Source: Sphingomonas sp. dw_22
Lineage (GTDB): Bacteria; Pseudomonadota; Alphaproteobacteria; Sphingomonadales; Sphingomonadaceae
DNA length: 41,719 bases
Reading direction: 5' to 3'
Assembly (NCBI RefSeq): GCF_018449795.1
Contig: NZ_JAAVVE010000039.1
Location: 1 to 41,719, forward strand
Shown: in pieces, positions 7,072 through 14,267 of the stretch
Layout: every line of letters starts with the position of its first letter
Position numbering within the stretch: the first letter of the stretch is position 1
Translations under genes and position numbers: made by a program
Notes under the pieces: generated by a model
What the model was told of the DNA's origin: nothing
Seen by the model: the letters and a program-made list of their open reading frames with translations, nothing else
Database searches by the model: none

Positions 7072-8019
7072 ATGGCTCTTCCAGCGCTCTTCGATCGCTT
7101 GCGGCTTCCCGTCATCGGCTCGCCGCTGTTCATCATCTCGGTGCCCGATCTGGTCATCGCCCAGTGCAAGGCGGGGATCGTCGGCTCCTTTCCGGCGCTC
7201 AATGCGCGGCCGCAGAGCCAGCTCGACGAATGGCTCCACCGAATCACCGAAGAGCTCGCCGCCTGGGACCGCGACCATCCGGATACCCCTTCCGCCCCCT
7301 TCGCGGTCAACCAGATCGTCCATCGCTCGAACGAGCGGCTGGAAGCGGACGTCGCGACCTGCGCCAAGTGGAAGGTGCCGATCGTCATCACCTCGCTCGG
7401 CGCCCGGCCCGAGCTCAACGACGCGGTGCATGGCTGGGGCGGCATCACCCTCCACGACGTGATCGACGACAAGTTCGCGCACAAGGCGGTCGAGAAGGGC
7501 GCCGACGGCCTCATCCTGGTCGCAGCCGGCGCCGGCGGCCATGCCGGGCGGCTCAATCCCTTCCCCTTCGTCCAGGAAGTGCGGGGCTGGTTCGACGGAC
7601 CGCTGATCCTCTCGGGCGCCATCGCCACCGGGCGCTCGATCCTGGCGGCGCAGGTGCTGGGCGCCGATCTCGCCTATATCGGCTCGCCCTTCATCGCCAC
7701 CGACGAGGCCAATGCGGTGGCGGCCTATAAGCAGGGCATCGTCGCGGGCCATGCCGCCGACATCGTCTATTCGAACCTGTTCACCGGCGTACACGGCAAT
7801 TATCTGCGCCAGTCGATCGAGGCCGCCGGGCTCGATCCCGATAATCTCCCCGAAAGCGATCCCAGCGCGATGAACTTCGGCGGGGCCAAGGCGTGGAAGG
7901 AGATCTGGGGATCGGGCCAGGGCATCGGCGCGGTGACGGCGGTGCAGCCCGCCGCAGCGTTGATCGACCGGCTGAAGCAGGAATATGCCGCCGCCAAAAC
8001 GGCGACCGCCGCGCTCTAG
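7072..8019 (+). CDS. Nitronate monooxygenase (NPD family, FMN-dependent)
   Basis: The 315-residue product is a TIM-barrel flavoprotein of the nitronate monooxygenase/2-nitropropane dioxygenase family, which oxidises alkyl nitronates such as propionate 3-nitronate. Recognisable segments are LRLPVIGSPLFIIS at the N-terminus, the phosphate-binding AAGAGGHAGRLNP with its conserved histidine, LSGAIATGRSILAAQVLGADLAYIGSPFIAT, and a C-terminal GSGQGIGAV. The ATG at 7072 matches the usual family N-terminus; an upstream TTG at 7054 adds only six residues. The gene is divergent from the DUF2384 operon with 214 bases between them. Its stop overlaps the convergent rcdA stop by four bases. Confidence 0.9.
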   Translation: MALPALFDRLRLPVIGSPLFIISVPDLVIAQCKAGIVGSFPALNARPQSQLDEWLHRITEELAAWDRDHPDTPSAPFAVNQIVHRSNERLEADVATCAKWKVPIVITSLGARPELNDAVHGWGGITLHDVIDDKFAHKAVEKGADGLILVAAGAGGHAGRLNPFPFVQEVRGWFDGPLILSGAIATGRSILAAQVLGADLAYIGSPFIATDEANAVAAYKQGIVAGHAADIVYSNLFTGVHGNYLRQSIEAAGLDPDNLPESDPSAMNFGGAKAWKEIWGSGQGIGAVTAVQPAAALIDRLKQEYAAAKTATAAL

Positions 8020-8474
8020 AACGCCCCCGCGAGCCGTTCCATCATCCGGCGCGCCGGGCTGCTCGCCGCATCCGGCAGGTCGAGCGACGAATCGAGCCGC
8101 GCCACGCGACGATGCAGCTCGATGCTCGCCCCGATGATCGACACCGCCTGCGCCGGCATCGCCAGCAGCAATGCCGCATCGGTCTCGGGCACCGGCCCCA
8201 GCCTGCGCGAGGGCGACAGCGCATCGTTCGCCTCCAGCTCGCCGGCATCCACCGCGCGCTGCGTCAGCAGCCAGGCGATCACATGCATCAGCCGCGTCGT
8301 CACCTTGAGCGATTCGCAGGAGAAGGCGACGCGGTTCAGCGCTTCGAGCTGGTCGCGCTCGTTGCGCCCGATCTCGTCGAAATAGGCGCGCGCCTCATCG
8401 GCCAGCAGCATCGCCTCGACATAGAGCGAGTCGACCAGTTTGCGATGGATGCGTGCCGTCCCTTGCGCGTGCAT
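8016..8474 (-). CDS. rcdA: RcdA/DUF1465 family regulator of CtrA degradation
   Basis: The product (152 residues from the ATG at 8474, or 162 from a TTG at 8504; neither has a clear ribosome-binding site) matches DUF1465, the family of Caulobacter RcdA. The signature is KLVDSLYVEAMLLADEARAY, then SCESLKVTTRLMHVIAWLL. RcdA is an adaptor that helps deliver CtrA and other proteins to the ClpXP protease during the cell cycle. This family is largely restricted to alphaproteobacteria and supports the taxonomic placement. The gene is convergent with the nitronate monooxygenase gene, with overlapping stop codons, and upstream of it lies a DUF465 gene in the same direction. Confidence 0.9.
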   Translation of the reverse strand: MHAQGTARIHRKLVDSLYVEAMLLADEARAYFDEIGRNERDQLEALNRVAFSCESLKVTTRLMHVIAWLLTQRAVDAGELEANDALSPSRRLGPVPETDAALLLAMPAQAVSIIGASIELHRRVARLDSSLDLPDAASSPARRMMERLAGAF

Positions 8475-8546
8475 CGCGAATTGCTGCCACAGCAGGGCCG
8501 CCAACGAAATGCTTAAAATGAGCCGGTTACGTCCCGAACCGAGAGC

Positions 8547-8744
8547 TCAGGCGATAATGTCGGGGATAAGCTGGTCCTCGAACATCGAAATCTCGTCGCG
8601 CAGCTTGAGCTTGCGCTTCTTGAGCCGCGCGATCTGGAGCTGGTCCGCCGATCCGGTGGCGAGCAGCGCCGCGATCGCCGCATCGAGATCGCGATGCTCG
8701 GATCGCAGTGTCTCGAGCCGCCGCTGGATCTCGCTATCGTCCAT
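8547..8744 (-). CDS. DUF465/YdcH family small coiled-coil protein
   Basis: The 65-residue product is a charged helical hairpin of the DUF465 (YdcH) type: RRLETLRSEHRDLDAAIAAL, a short turn, then LQIARLKKRKLKLRDEISMF. These proteins are common in proteobacteria and have no firmly known function. The ATG at 8744 is chosen because a GGGGGTGA stretch sits just upstream; a GTG at 8750 would add two residues. A second, shorter DUF465-like gene is divergent from it (8911). The gene lies 42 bases upstream of the rcdA TTG start and may be co-transcribed with it. Confidence 0.9.
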   Translation of the reverse strand: MDDSEIQRRLETLRSEHRDLDAAIAALLATGSADQLQIARLKKRKLKLRDEISMFEDQLIPDIIA

Positions 8745-8910
8745 CTTCACCCCCGCCGGACACCCTTACTGCCCTAGCCCGGATCGCTCCGCAACGGACC
8801 ATCGCGCCATTTCCGCGATCTATCGATAGGGAATGAATCGGAGCGAGACAGGCGCGCGAAAAGATGATCTAGTTTGGTCCCCCTACCATCCATGACGGAG
8901 GACCGCTTCC

Positions 8911-9063
8911 ATGCAGAACGCGCATTTCTCGGCACTTACGGCCAAGCATTCGAGTCTGGACCAGCGAATCGCCACTGAGTCGCAGCGGCCCCTCCCCGAT
9001 CAGATATTGCTGGCGCAATTGAAGAAACAGAAGCTGCGCGTCAAGGAGGAGTTGAGCCGCTAG
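8911..9063 (+). CDS. Very small DUF465/YdcH-like protein
   Basis: A 50-residue reading frame encodes HFSALTAKHSSLDQRIATES, a turn, and ILLAQLKKQKLRVKEELSR. The two-helix layout and the LKKQKLRVKEEL ending match DUF465 proteins, in the form where the H-x-x-L-D motif starts the first helix. A clear GGAGG ribosome-binding site lies nine bases before the ATG at 8911. An earlier ATG at 8892 is in another frame. It is divergent from the larger DUF465 gene at 8547-8744, with 166 bases between them that must hold both promoters. Function is unknown. Confidence 0.8.
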   Translation: MQNAHFSALTAKHSSLDQRIATESQRPLPDQILLAQLKKQKLRVKEELSR

Positions 9064-9135
9064 GAGCGGCCATCCACAATTTTGTGCAGGCAGGCGCGGA
9101 GCCTTCCCGGTTCCGCGCTCGCCGATCCACCGGCG

Positions 9136-9510
9136 TCAGCGGCGCGTGATGATCGGCTTGACGTAATGCGGCGTGCGCGTGCCCTTGCCCACGGGCTTGC
9201 GCGCGAGCAGCGGATCGATCCCCTGGTCGAACGCCACGCCCACCCGTCCTTCGGCGCACCAGGCGATCCGGCCCGAGACCCACCCCACCCCGCGCACTTC
9301 CACGGCGACCGGAGTCCGGATCGGAACCGGGGTGGCATATTCAGCCATCAGCCCGCCCGACGAGAGATTGCGCACGCGCACATTCTCGATCGGATTGTCG
9401 CCGACGCGGAACTGCGCCGTCAGCAACAGGCTGTCGCGCGCGCCACTGCGCTGGCCGGTGAAATCATCGGCGGAAAGCGCGGTCAGGGAGTCTGGAGAAT
9501 GCTGGTCCAT
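9136..9510 (-). CDS. PilZ-domain protein (probable c-di-GMP binding)
   Basis: The 124-residue product is a single PilZ domain. The c-di-GMP-binding residues are present: an R-x3-R motif (R21, R25) and an N-x-S-x-G-G motif (N48, S50, G52, G53 in RNLSSGGLMAE). The C-terminal strand pair VSGRIAWCAEGRVGVAFDQ is also typical. Such stand-alone PilZ proteins are cytoplasmic second-messenger receptors that control motility or envelope functions; the target is not evident here. The ATG at 9510 is the only good start. It lies downstream of dksA on the same strand with 115 bases between them. Confidence 0.9.
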   Translation of the reverse strand: MDQHSPDSLTALSADDFTGQRSGARDSLLLTAQFRVGDNPIENVRVRNLSSGGLMAEYATPVPIRTPVAVEVRGVGWVSGRIAWCAEGRVGVAFDQGIDPLLARKPVGKGTRTPHYVKPIITRR

Positions 9511-9625
9511 CGGAGTGCTCGAAACGCAAGAATGACGTGCGCCTCAATAGACCAGCAATCCTTATCGAAACCGTTAACCGGACGCCCATTTCGGAACATT
9601 CCAAGGGCGTTGCGTCCCGATCCGG

Positions 9626-10093
9626 CTATTCCTCGCGCGAAACCTTCTCGTTGCGCTCGTGGCGCTCCTGCGCCTCGACCGTCATCGTCGCGATCGGACG
9701 GGCTTCGAGCCGCGCCAGCGAGATCGGCTCGCCGGTCACTTCGCAATAGCCATATTCGCCCTCTTCGATGCGGCGCAGCGCGGCGTCGATCTTCGAGATG
9801 AGCTTGCGCTGGCGATCGCGGGTGCGCAGTTCGATCGACCAGTCGGTCTCGCTCGAAGCGCGATCGGTCAGGTCGGCCTCGCGCAGCGAGTCGGACTGAA
9901 GCTGGTTGAGGGTGTCCGCGGCCTCGCGATAGATCGCGTCCTTCCAGGCCAGCAGCTTGTTGCGGAAATATTCGGCCTGCCGCGGGTTCATGAACGGCTC
10001 GTCGTTGCTCGGCCGATAGCCGTCATCGCCGTCATTAGCCGCTGGCAGAAGCTCTTTACCCGGTTCGTCGAAGCGATCCAAAACTGTAGCCAT
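9626..10093 (-). CDS. dksA: RNA polymerase-binding transcription factor DksA (cysteine-poor form)
   Basis: The 155-residue product is DksA, which binds the RNA polymerase secondary channel and works with ppGpp in the stringent response. A coiled-coil hairpin spans about residues 36-110 and carries the tip motif D74-x2-D77-x-A79 (DLTDRA). The C-terminal finger aligns with the zinc finger but keeps only the first cysteine (C117); the other positions are T120, T138 and A141 (YGYCEVTGEPI, ATMTVEAQERHE). Thus it probably does not bind zinc, as is common in alphaproteobacteria and in Pseudomonas DksA2. The start at 10093 has GGAGAGTGGGG just upstream; an earlier in-frame ATG at 10108 lacks this. 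Confidence 0.95.
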   Translation of the reverse strand: MATVLDRFDEPGKELLPAANDGDDGYRPSNDEPFMNPRQAEYFRNKLLAWKDAIYREAADTLNQLQSDSLREADLTDRASSETDWSIELRTRDRQRKLISKIDAALRRIEEGEYGYCEVTGEPISLARLEARPIATMTVEAQERHERNEKVSREE

Positions 10094-10515
10094 CCCCACT
10101 CTCCACACCGTCCCCCAGAGACGACGCCCCTGGAAGACCGTCTACTTGCCCGAGCGCCCTATACTTTCGCGCGAGCTGCTTAACAAGCGCATCATTTGCA
10201 GCGCTTATGGGTACAATGCCCCGTAAAATAGGGGAAATTAGCCGAAGCTGAACCGTTCCGGACAAGCCTGCCCGCAGGTGCGCCCTCCCGGCATTGGCGA
10301 ATCACCCTTCCAACAACTCCCGAACTGTTCCGAAAGTACACATTAACCATCGCCCGATTGCTCCACCCCCGGAAAAGCACCCGGGAAAAAGGTTAACGCG
10401 TGCTGATCCGTCTTGCGTTTAAGGGTTGTTTCGCACTTCTCCCATATCGAGGGCGCCACAAAAGCTGCCAGTCCCGTGGGGGGGCAAGTGCCAGCGGCGA
10501 AAAGAGTGGGACAAC
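10094..10515. other. 422-bp intergenic region between divergent dksA and the Ser-rich gene
   Basis: No coding frame is convincing here. The region is AT-richer than its surroundings (for example the stretches near 10190-10240 and 10335-10420) and must hold the promoters of dksA (leftward) and the Ser-rich gene (rightward). TTAACC at 10343 and GTTAACGC at 10392 are possible CtrA-like half sites, but no full TTAA-N7-TTAA pair is seen. The final 70 bases before the rightward gene are G-rich and could fold. Confidence 0.6.
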
Positions 10516-11475
10516 ATGTCGGTTCGCATGGCTTTGGCCAAATTATGTGCGTGCGCGTGCGGCGGCGCGCTCGTTGGAGGTAGTGGAGTCTACGTCGCCC
10601 AGCGTGTCGAGCATAAGCGCGTCGTCCACAAGGTAGCGAAGAAGCCCGTCGTGCGCCGCGCCGTGGTCCGCAAGCCGGTGCGCAAGGTCGTGACTCGCAC
10701 CGTCACCCAGCCCCAGGTGGTCGTCGTCACCACCCAGGGCGCGCCGATCCCGCTGCCGCCGCCGGGCGAGTTTTCCGGAAGCTCCGGCTCCTCGGGCGCC
10801 ATCATCGGCGGATCGGGCGGCGGCGGCTTCATGGGCGGCTTCTTCGCGGGCGGGTTCTTCGGCAGCTCCGGAAGCTCGAGCGGCAGCAGCACGGGCAGCA
10901 GCGGCATCACCATCGACATCTCGTCGACATCCAGTTCCAGCGGCGGCTCGACCTCCAGCTCGACGGGCGGTTCCTCGACGAGTTCGTCGACCGGGGGATC
11001 CTCGACCAGCTCGTCCACGGGCGGCTCGTCCACGGGCGGCTCGTCCACGGGCGGCTCGTCCACGTCCAGCGGCGTATCGTCTTCCACGTCGAGTTCGAGC
11101 GGCGTCTCCACCTCTTCCTCGACCTCCAGCGGCGTTTCGAGCTCGACCTCGTCCAGCTCCTCGGGTTCCACGAGCTCATCCGGTTCCACCAGCTCGTCGG
11201 GCAGTTCCTCGACGTCCTCCAGTTCCTCAGGGTCGAGCGGCCATCACGGTTCGAGCGGCTGGAGCAATTCCAGCGGCTGGAGCACGTCGAGCGGCTGGAG
11301 CACCAGCAGCGGCCATGGATCGAGCGGCCATCACGGCTCCAGCGGCGGCAGCTCGTCGGGCGGCCCCGCCCCTGTCCCCGCCCCGCCGATGGTGCTGCTG
11401 TTCGGCGGCGCCGCGGCCGCGCTCGTCGCGCGCAAGCGATTCGGCAAGAAGAAGAGCGACACGACCGAAGCCTGA
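10516..11475 (+). CDS. Ser/Gly-rich repeat surface protein with PEP-CTERM-like C-terminus
   Basis: The 319-residue product has four parts. Residues 1-28 form a hydrophobic, Cys-containing export or anchor segment (LAKLCACACGGALVGG). Residues 30-70 are strongly basic and Val-rich (KKPVVRRAVVRKPVRKVV). About residues 85-290 are low-complexity Ser/Gly/Thr, with repeats such as SSTSSSTGG and three SSGWS units near the end. The C-terminus has PVPAPP, a hydrophobic helix (MVLLFGGAAAALVA) and a basic end (RKRFGKKK), the arrangement of PEP-CTERM/exosortase sorting signals, although the PEP itself is not present. The likely location is the envelope or surface. Function is unknown; an adhesin, glycosylated filament or matrix component is possible. 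The ATG at 10516 fits GAGTGGG upstream. A host-attachment family gene is convergent downstream. Confidence 0.75.
   Translation: MSVRMALAKLCACACGGALVGGSGVYVAQRVEHKRVVHKVAKKPVVRRAVVRKPVRKVVTRTVTQPQVVVVTTQGAPIPLPPPGEFSGSSGSSGAIIGGSGGGGFMGGFFAGGFFGSSGSSSGSSTGSSGITIDISSTSSSSGGSTSSSTGGSSTSSSTGGSSTSSSTGGSSTGGSSTGGSSTSSGVSSSTSSSSGVSTSSSTSSGVSSSTSSSSSGSTSSSGSTSSSGSSSTSSSSSGSSGHHGSSGWSNSSGWSTSSGWSTSSGHGSSGHHGSSGGSSSGGPAPVPAPPMVLLFGGAAAALVARKRFGKKKSDTTEA
11011..11063 (+). repeat. 15-bp tandem repeat inside the Ser-rich gene
   Basis: Three exact copies and a partial fourth of TCGTCCACGGGCGGC (11011-11025, 11026-11040, 11041-11055, 11056-11063) encode repeats of SSTGG. Because the unit is a multiple of three, copy-number change would lengthen or shorten the protein without a frameshift. 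Imperfect 18-bp units encoding SSGWS-x repeat three times near 11252-11310. Confidence 0.9.
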
Positions 11476-11497
11476 GTCCTGCCCTGGAAGGCAGCGC

Positions 11498-11953
11498 TCA
11501 GGCGTTCAGCAGCGCCTCCTCGATCTGCGGCACGCTATGGCCGGTCAGATCCTTGCCGAGCTCGCCCGCCAGCTTCTCGCTGACCGAAACGTGATAATGC
11601 TTCCGCAGCTCGCCCAGCGTGCGCGGCGGCGCGACGACGATCAGCGATTCGAAATCCCCGGCGAGCGCACGCTTCTTGAGCAGTTCCGCAGTCTCGGCGG
11701 CGAAGCGATCCTCCTCCTGCTGGTGGAAATCGACTTCGTCCATATTGGCCGACGCCCATTGCGCGCCTGAGGTCCGCGTCCCCATCGAACCGCCGGCCAG
11801 ATCGGTCGCCTGGTCGTGATGCGCCGGATTATGCTTGTCGATCAGCTTCTTCTCGACTTGCAGGTTGGGATGCACGGCATCCCCCTCGTTGCGGAAGAAC
11901 AGCATCTTGCGGCCATCGACCACCGCGACCATCGCGTCATGCGGAACCTGCAT
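11498..11953 (-). CDS. Host attachment family protein
   Basis: The 151-residue product matches the family annotated as required for attachment to host cells (AtsE/Host_attach): VPHDAMVAVVDGRKMLFFRNEG at the N-terminus, then HQQEEDRFAAETAELL, and the C-terminal strand LIVVAPPRTLGELRKHYH. The family was named from Agrobacterium, and its molecular role is not established. The fold resembles nucleases or ribosome-associated eRF1-like domains in related families, which is only suggestive. The ATG at 11953 has GAGGAGA eight bases upstream and is preferred over an in-frame start at 11986. It is convergent with the Ser-rich gene (22 bases between stops). Confidence 0.88.
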   Translation of the reverse strand: MQVPHDAMVAVVDGRKMLFFRNEGDAVHPNLQVEKKLIDKHNPAHHDQATDLAGGSMGTRTSGAQWASANMDEVDFHQQEEDRFAAETAELLKKRALAGDFESLIVVAPPRTLGELRKHYHVSVSEKLAGELGKDLTGHSVPQIEEALLNA

Positions 11954-12046
11954 CGTTCGTCTCCTCGCGCTTTTGCCTCGAAACACAAACGCCGTGATTC
12001 GGCTCAGGGTTGCGCGGCCCCCGGGGCCTCGTCATAGGCCAAGCCC

Positions 12047-13327
12047 ATGCACGATATCCGCGCCATCCGTGAAAACCCCGAAGCCTTCGACGCCGGCCTG
12101 GCCAAACGCGGGCTCGAACCGCAATCGGCCGTCCTCCTCTCGCTCGACGAGCGCCGCCGCGCGCTGATGACCGAGCTCCAGACCGGCCAGGCCCGCCGCA
12201 ACGAAGCCTCCAAGGCGATCGGCGCGGCCAAGGCCCAGAAGGACGAGGCGACCGCAGCGGCGCTGATGGCCGAGGTCTCGACGCTCAAGGAACGCCTGCC
12301 CGCGCTCGAAGCCGAGGAGAAGCAGGTCGGGGAGGCGCTCGAAGGCCAGCTCGCCTCGCTCCCCAATCTCCCGCTCGCCGATGTGCCCCAGGGCACCGAC
12401 GAGCACGATAACGCGCTGGTCCACGAACGCGGCACGCAGCCTGTTTTCGGTTTCACGCCCAGGGAGCATGACGCGATCGGCCCCGCGATCGGCCTCGATT
12501 TCGAGACCGGCGCGCTGCTTTCCGGCTCGCGCTTCACCTTCGTCCGCGGCGCCGCCGCCCGGCTGCACCGCGCGCTCGGCCAGTTCATGCTCGACACGTT
12601 GACGCGCGATCACGGCTATGAGGAAGCCGTCGTCCCGCTACTGGTCCGCGACGAGGCGGTGTTCGGCACCGGCCAGCTTCCGAAATTCGCCGACGACCTG
12701 TTCAAGACCACCGACGGCCGCTGGCTGATCCCCACCGCCGAGGTGAGCCTGACCAACGCCGTGCGCGAGCAGATCCTGGCCGAGGACGTCCTGCCGATCC
12801 GCTTCGCCGCGCTCAGCCCGTGCTTCCGCTCGGAAGCCGGCGCGGCGGGCCGCGACACGCGCGGCTATATCCGCCAGCACCAGTTCGAGAAGGTCGAGAT
12901 GGTCTCGATCACCGCGCCCGAGGCGTCCGAGGCCGAGCATGAGCGGATGACCGCCTGTGCCGAGGATCTCCTGACCAGGCTGGGCCTCGCCTTTCGCCGG
13001 ATGAAGCTGTGCACCGGCGACATGGGCTTCACCGCCCAACGCACCTATGATCTCGAAGTCTGGCTGCCCGGCCAGAACCAGTATCGCGAGATTTCGAGCT
13101 GCTCGACCTGCGGCGACTTCCAGGCCCGCCGCATGAACGCGCGCTACCGGCCCGAGGGCGAGAAGAACACGCGCTTCGTCCACACGCTCAACGGCTCGGG
13201 CCTGGCGGTCGGCCGCACGCTGGTCGCGGTGCTGGAGAATTACCAGCAGGAGGACGGCTCGGTCGCGGTACCGGAGGTGCTCCGGTCCTATCTGGGCGGG
13301 CTCGATCGGCTGGAGCCGAAGGCGTGA
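12047..13327 (+). CDS. serS: Seryl-tRNA synthetase
   Basis: The 426-residue product charges tRNA-Ser with serine. An N-terminal long coiled coil (about residues 30-105, rich in Glu, Lys and Ala) is the tRNA-binding arm. The class II catalytic core follows with motif 2 ([20 protein letters not shown]) and motif 3 ([18 protein letters not shown]). [11 protein letters not shown] is the serine-site TxE loop. The length is normal for a bacterial SerRS. The start [15 protein letters not shown] is typical of the family. A family B inverted repeat fills the space between its stop and surE. Confidence 0.97.
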   Translation: MHDIRAIRENPEAFDAGLAKRGLEPQSAVLLSLDERRRALMTELQTGQARRNEASKAIGAAKAQKDEATAAALMAEVSTLKERLPALEAEEKQVGEALEGQLASLPNLPLADVPQGTDEHDNALVHERGTQPVFGFTPREHDAIGPAIGLDFETGALLSGSRFTFVRGAAARLHRALGQFMLDTLTRDHGYEEAVVPLLVRDEAVFGTGQLPKFADDLFKTTDGRWLIPTAEVSLTNAVREQILAEDVLPIRFAALSPCFRSEAGAAGRDTRGYIRQHQFEKVEMVSITAPEASEAEHERMTACAEDLLTRLGLAFRRMKLCTGDMGFTAQRTYDLEVWLPGQNQYREISSCSTCGDFQARRMNARYRPEGEKNTRFVHTLNGSGLAVGRTLVAVLENYQQEDGSVAVPEVLRSYLGGLDRLEPKA

Positions 13328-13336
13328 TGGTCCCCT

Positions 13337-13478
13337 CAATTCCTCCCCGGAACGGGGAGGGGGACCATCGCGCAGCGATGGTGGAGGGGCCGCCGTCGCA
13401 GACGGCGGACTGCGTCCGCCGCCCCTCCACCACCGGCCCGCGGCCGGCGGTCCCCCTCCCCGTTCCGGGGAGGAATTG
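13337..13478. repeat. Family B long inverted repeat, copy 1
   Basis: A 142-bp element has perfect 30-bp terminal inverted repeats (13337-13366 and 13449-13478; CAATTCCTCCCCGGAACGGG at one end). A second nested inverted repeat, GGTGGAGGGGC/GCCCCTCCACC, and small hairpins (ATCGCGCAGCGAT; CCGTCGCAGACGG) lie inside. It occupies nearly the whole serS-surE gap and ends four bases before the surE ATG, so it carries or displaces the surE ribosome-binding site (GGGGAGGAATTGAGAA). Related elements are at 17538 and 29174. Confidence 0.92.
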
Positions 13479-13482
13479 AGAA

Positions 13483-14247
13483 ATGCGCATCCTCCTCACC
13501 AATGACGACGGCTATCACGCGCGCGGCCTCGCCGTGCTCGAACGCATCGCCCGGACGATTTCCGACGACATCACCGTCGTCGCGCCCGCCGAGGAGCAGT
13601 CGGGCAAGAGTCGCTCGCTCACCCTCACCGAACCCTTCCGCGTCTCGAAGCGCGGGGAAAACCGCTACGCCGTGCGCGGCACGCCCACCGATTGCGTGAT
13701 GTTCGCGCTGGCCGAAGCGATGAAGGGCTCCCCGCCCGATCTGGTCCTGTCCGGCGTCAATCGCGGCGGCAACCTGGCCGAGGACGTCAGCTATTCGGGC
13801 ACCGTCTCCGCCGCGATGGAGGGCGCGCTGGCCGGCATCCGCTCGGTCGCGCTCAGCCAGCGCTATGCCCATAGCGGCATGGGCGACAAGGTGCCCTTCG
13901 ACACCGCAGAAGCCTGGGGCGAACGCACGCTCAAGCCGCTGCTCGCGATCGACTGGGCGCCGCGCACGCTCATCAACATCAATTTCCCGCCGATTGAAGC
14001 CGATTCCGTGAAGGGTATCCGCGTCGTCTCGCAGGGCCTGCGCGACTATGGCCGCGTCGCCCTCGACAAGCGCACCGATCCGCGCGGCTATGACTATTAC
14101 TGGCTGGCGATGGGCCGCCTGCCGCACCAGCCCCTGCCGAACACCGATCTCGAAGCGATCGAGCAGGGGTTCGTCACCGTCACGCCGCTGCATCTCGACC
14201 TGACGCACCGCGAATCGCTCGACATCCTCGCAGCCGCCTATCGGTGA
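13483..14247 (+). CDS. surE: 5'/3'-nucleotidase SurE
   Basis: The 254-residue product is the survival protein SurE, a metal-dependent nucleoside monophosphatase. The metal-binding aspartates D8 and D9 are in LLTNDDGYHARG, the conserved serine in EEQSGKS, and the asparagine in LSGVNRGGN; GTPTDCV is also conserved. The start is given by MRILLTNDDG and by the GGGGAGG from the right arm of the family B repeat just upstream. The stop overlaps a GTG of the NlpD-like gene. SurE and an NlpD-like gene as neighbours is a widespread arrangement; the pcm gene often found between them is absent. Confidence 0.96.
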   Translation: MRILLTNDDGYHARGLAVLERIARTISDDITVVAPAEEQSGKSRSLTLTEPFRVSKRGENRYAVRGTPTDCVMFALAEAMKGSPPDLVLSGVNRGGNLAEDVSYSGTVSAAMEGALAGIRSVALSQRYAHSGMGDKVPFDTAEAWGERTLKPLLAIDWAPRTLININFPPIEADSVKGIRVVSQGLRDYGRVALDKRTDPRGYDYYWLAMGRLPHQPLPNTDLEAIEQGFVTVTPLHLDLTHRESLDILAAAYR

Positions 14248-14267
14248 GACGCATGAAGGGGGAGGAA

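Noticed and set aside
10470..10535. Possible c-di-GMP (GEMM-I) riboswitch upstream of the Ser-rich gene, because of GGGCAAGTGCC...GAAAAGAGTGGGAC.
   Set aside because: Only short pieces resemble the aptamer; the tetraloop receptor and second stem cannot be drawn, and the segment runs into the start codon.
10590..11189. Long reverse-strand frame rich in Glu, Val, Pro and Asp opposite the Ser-rich gene.
   Set aside because: It is the antisense of TCN/AGC/GGC repeats; low complexity explains it, and it has no start context or neighbour logic.
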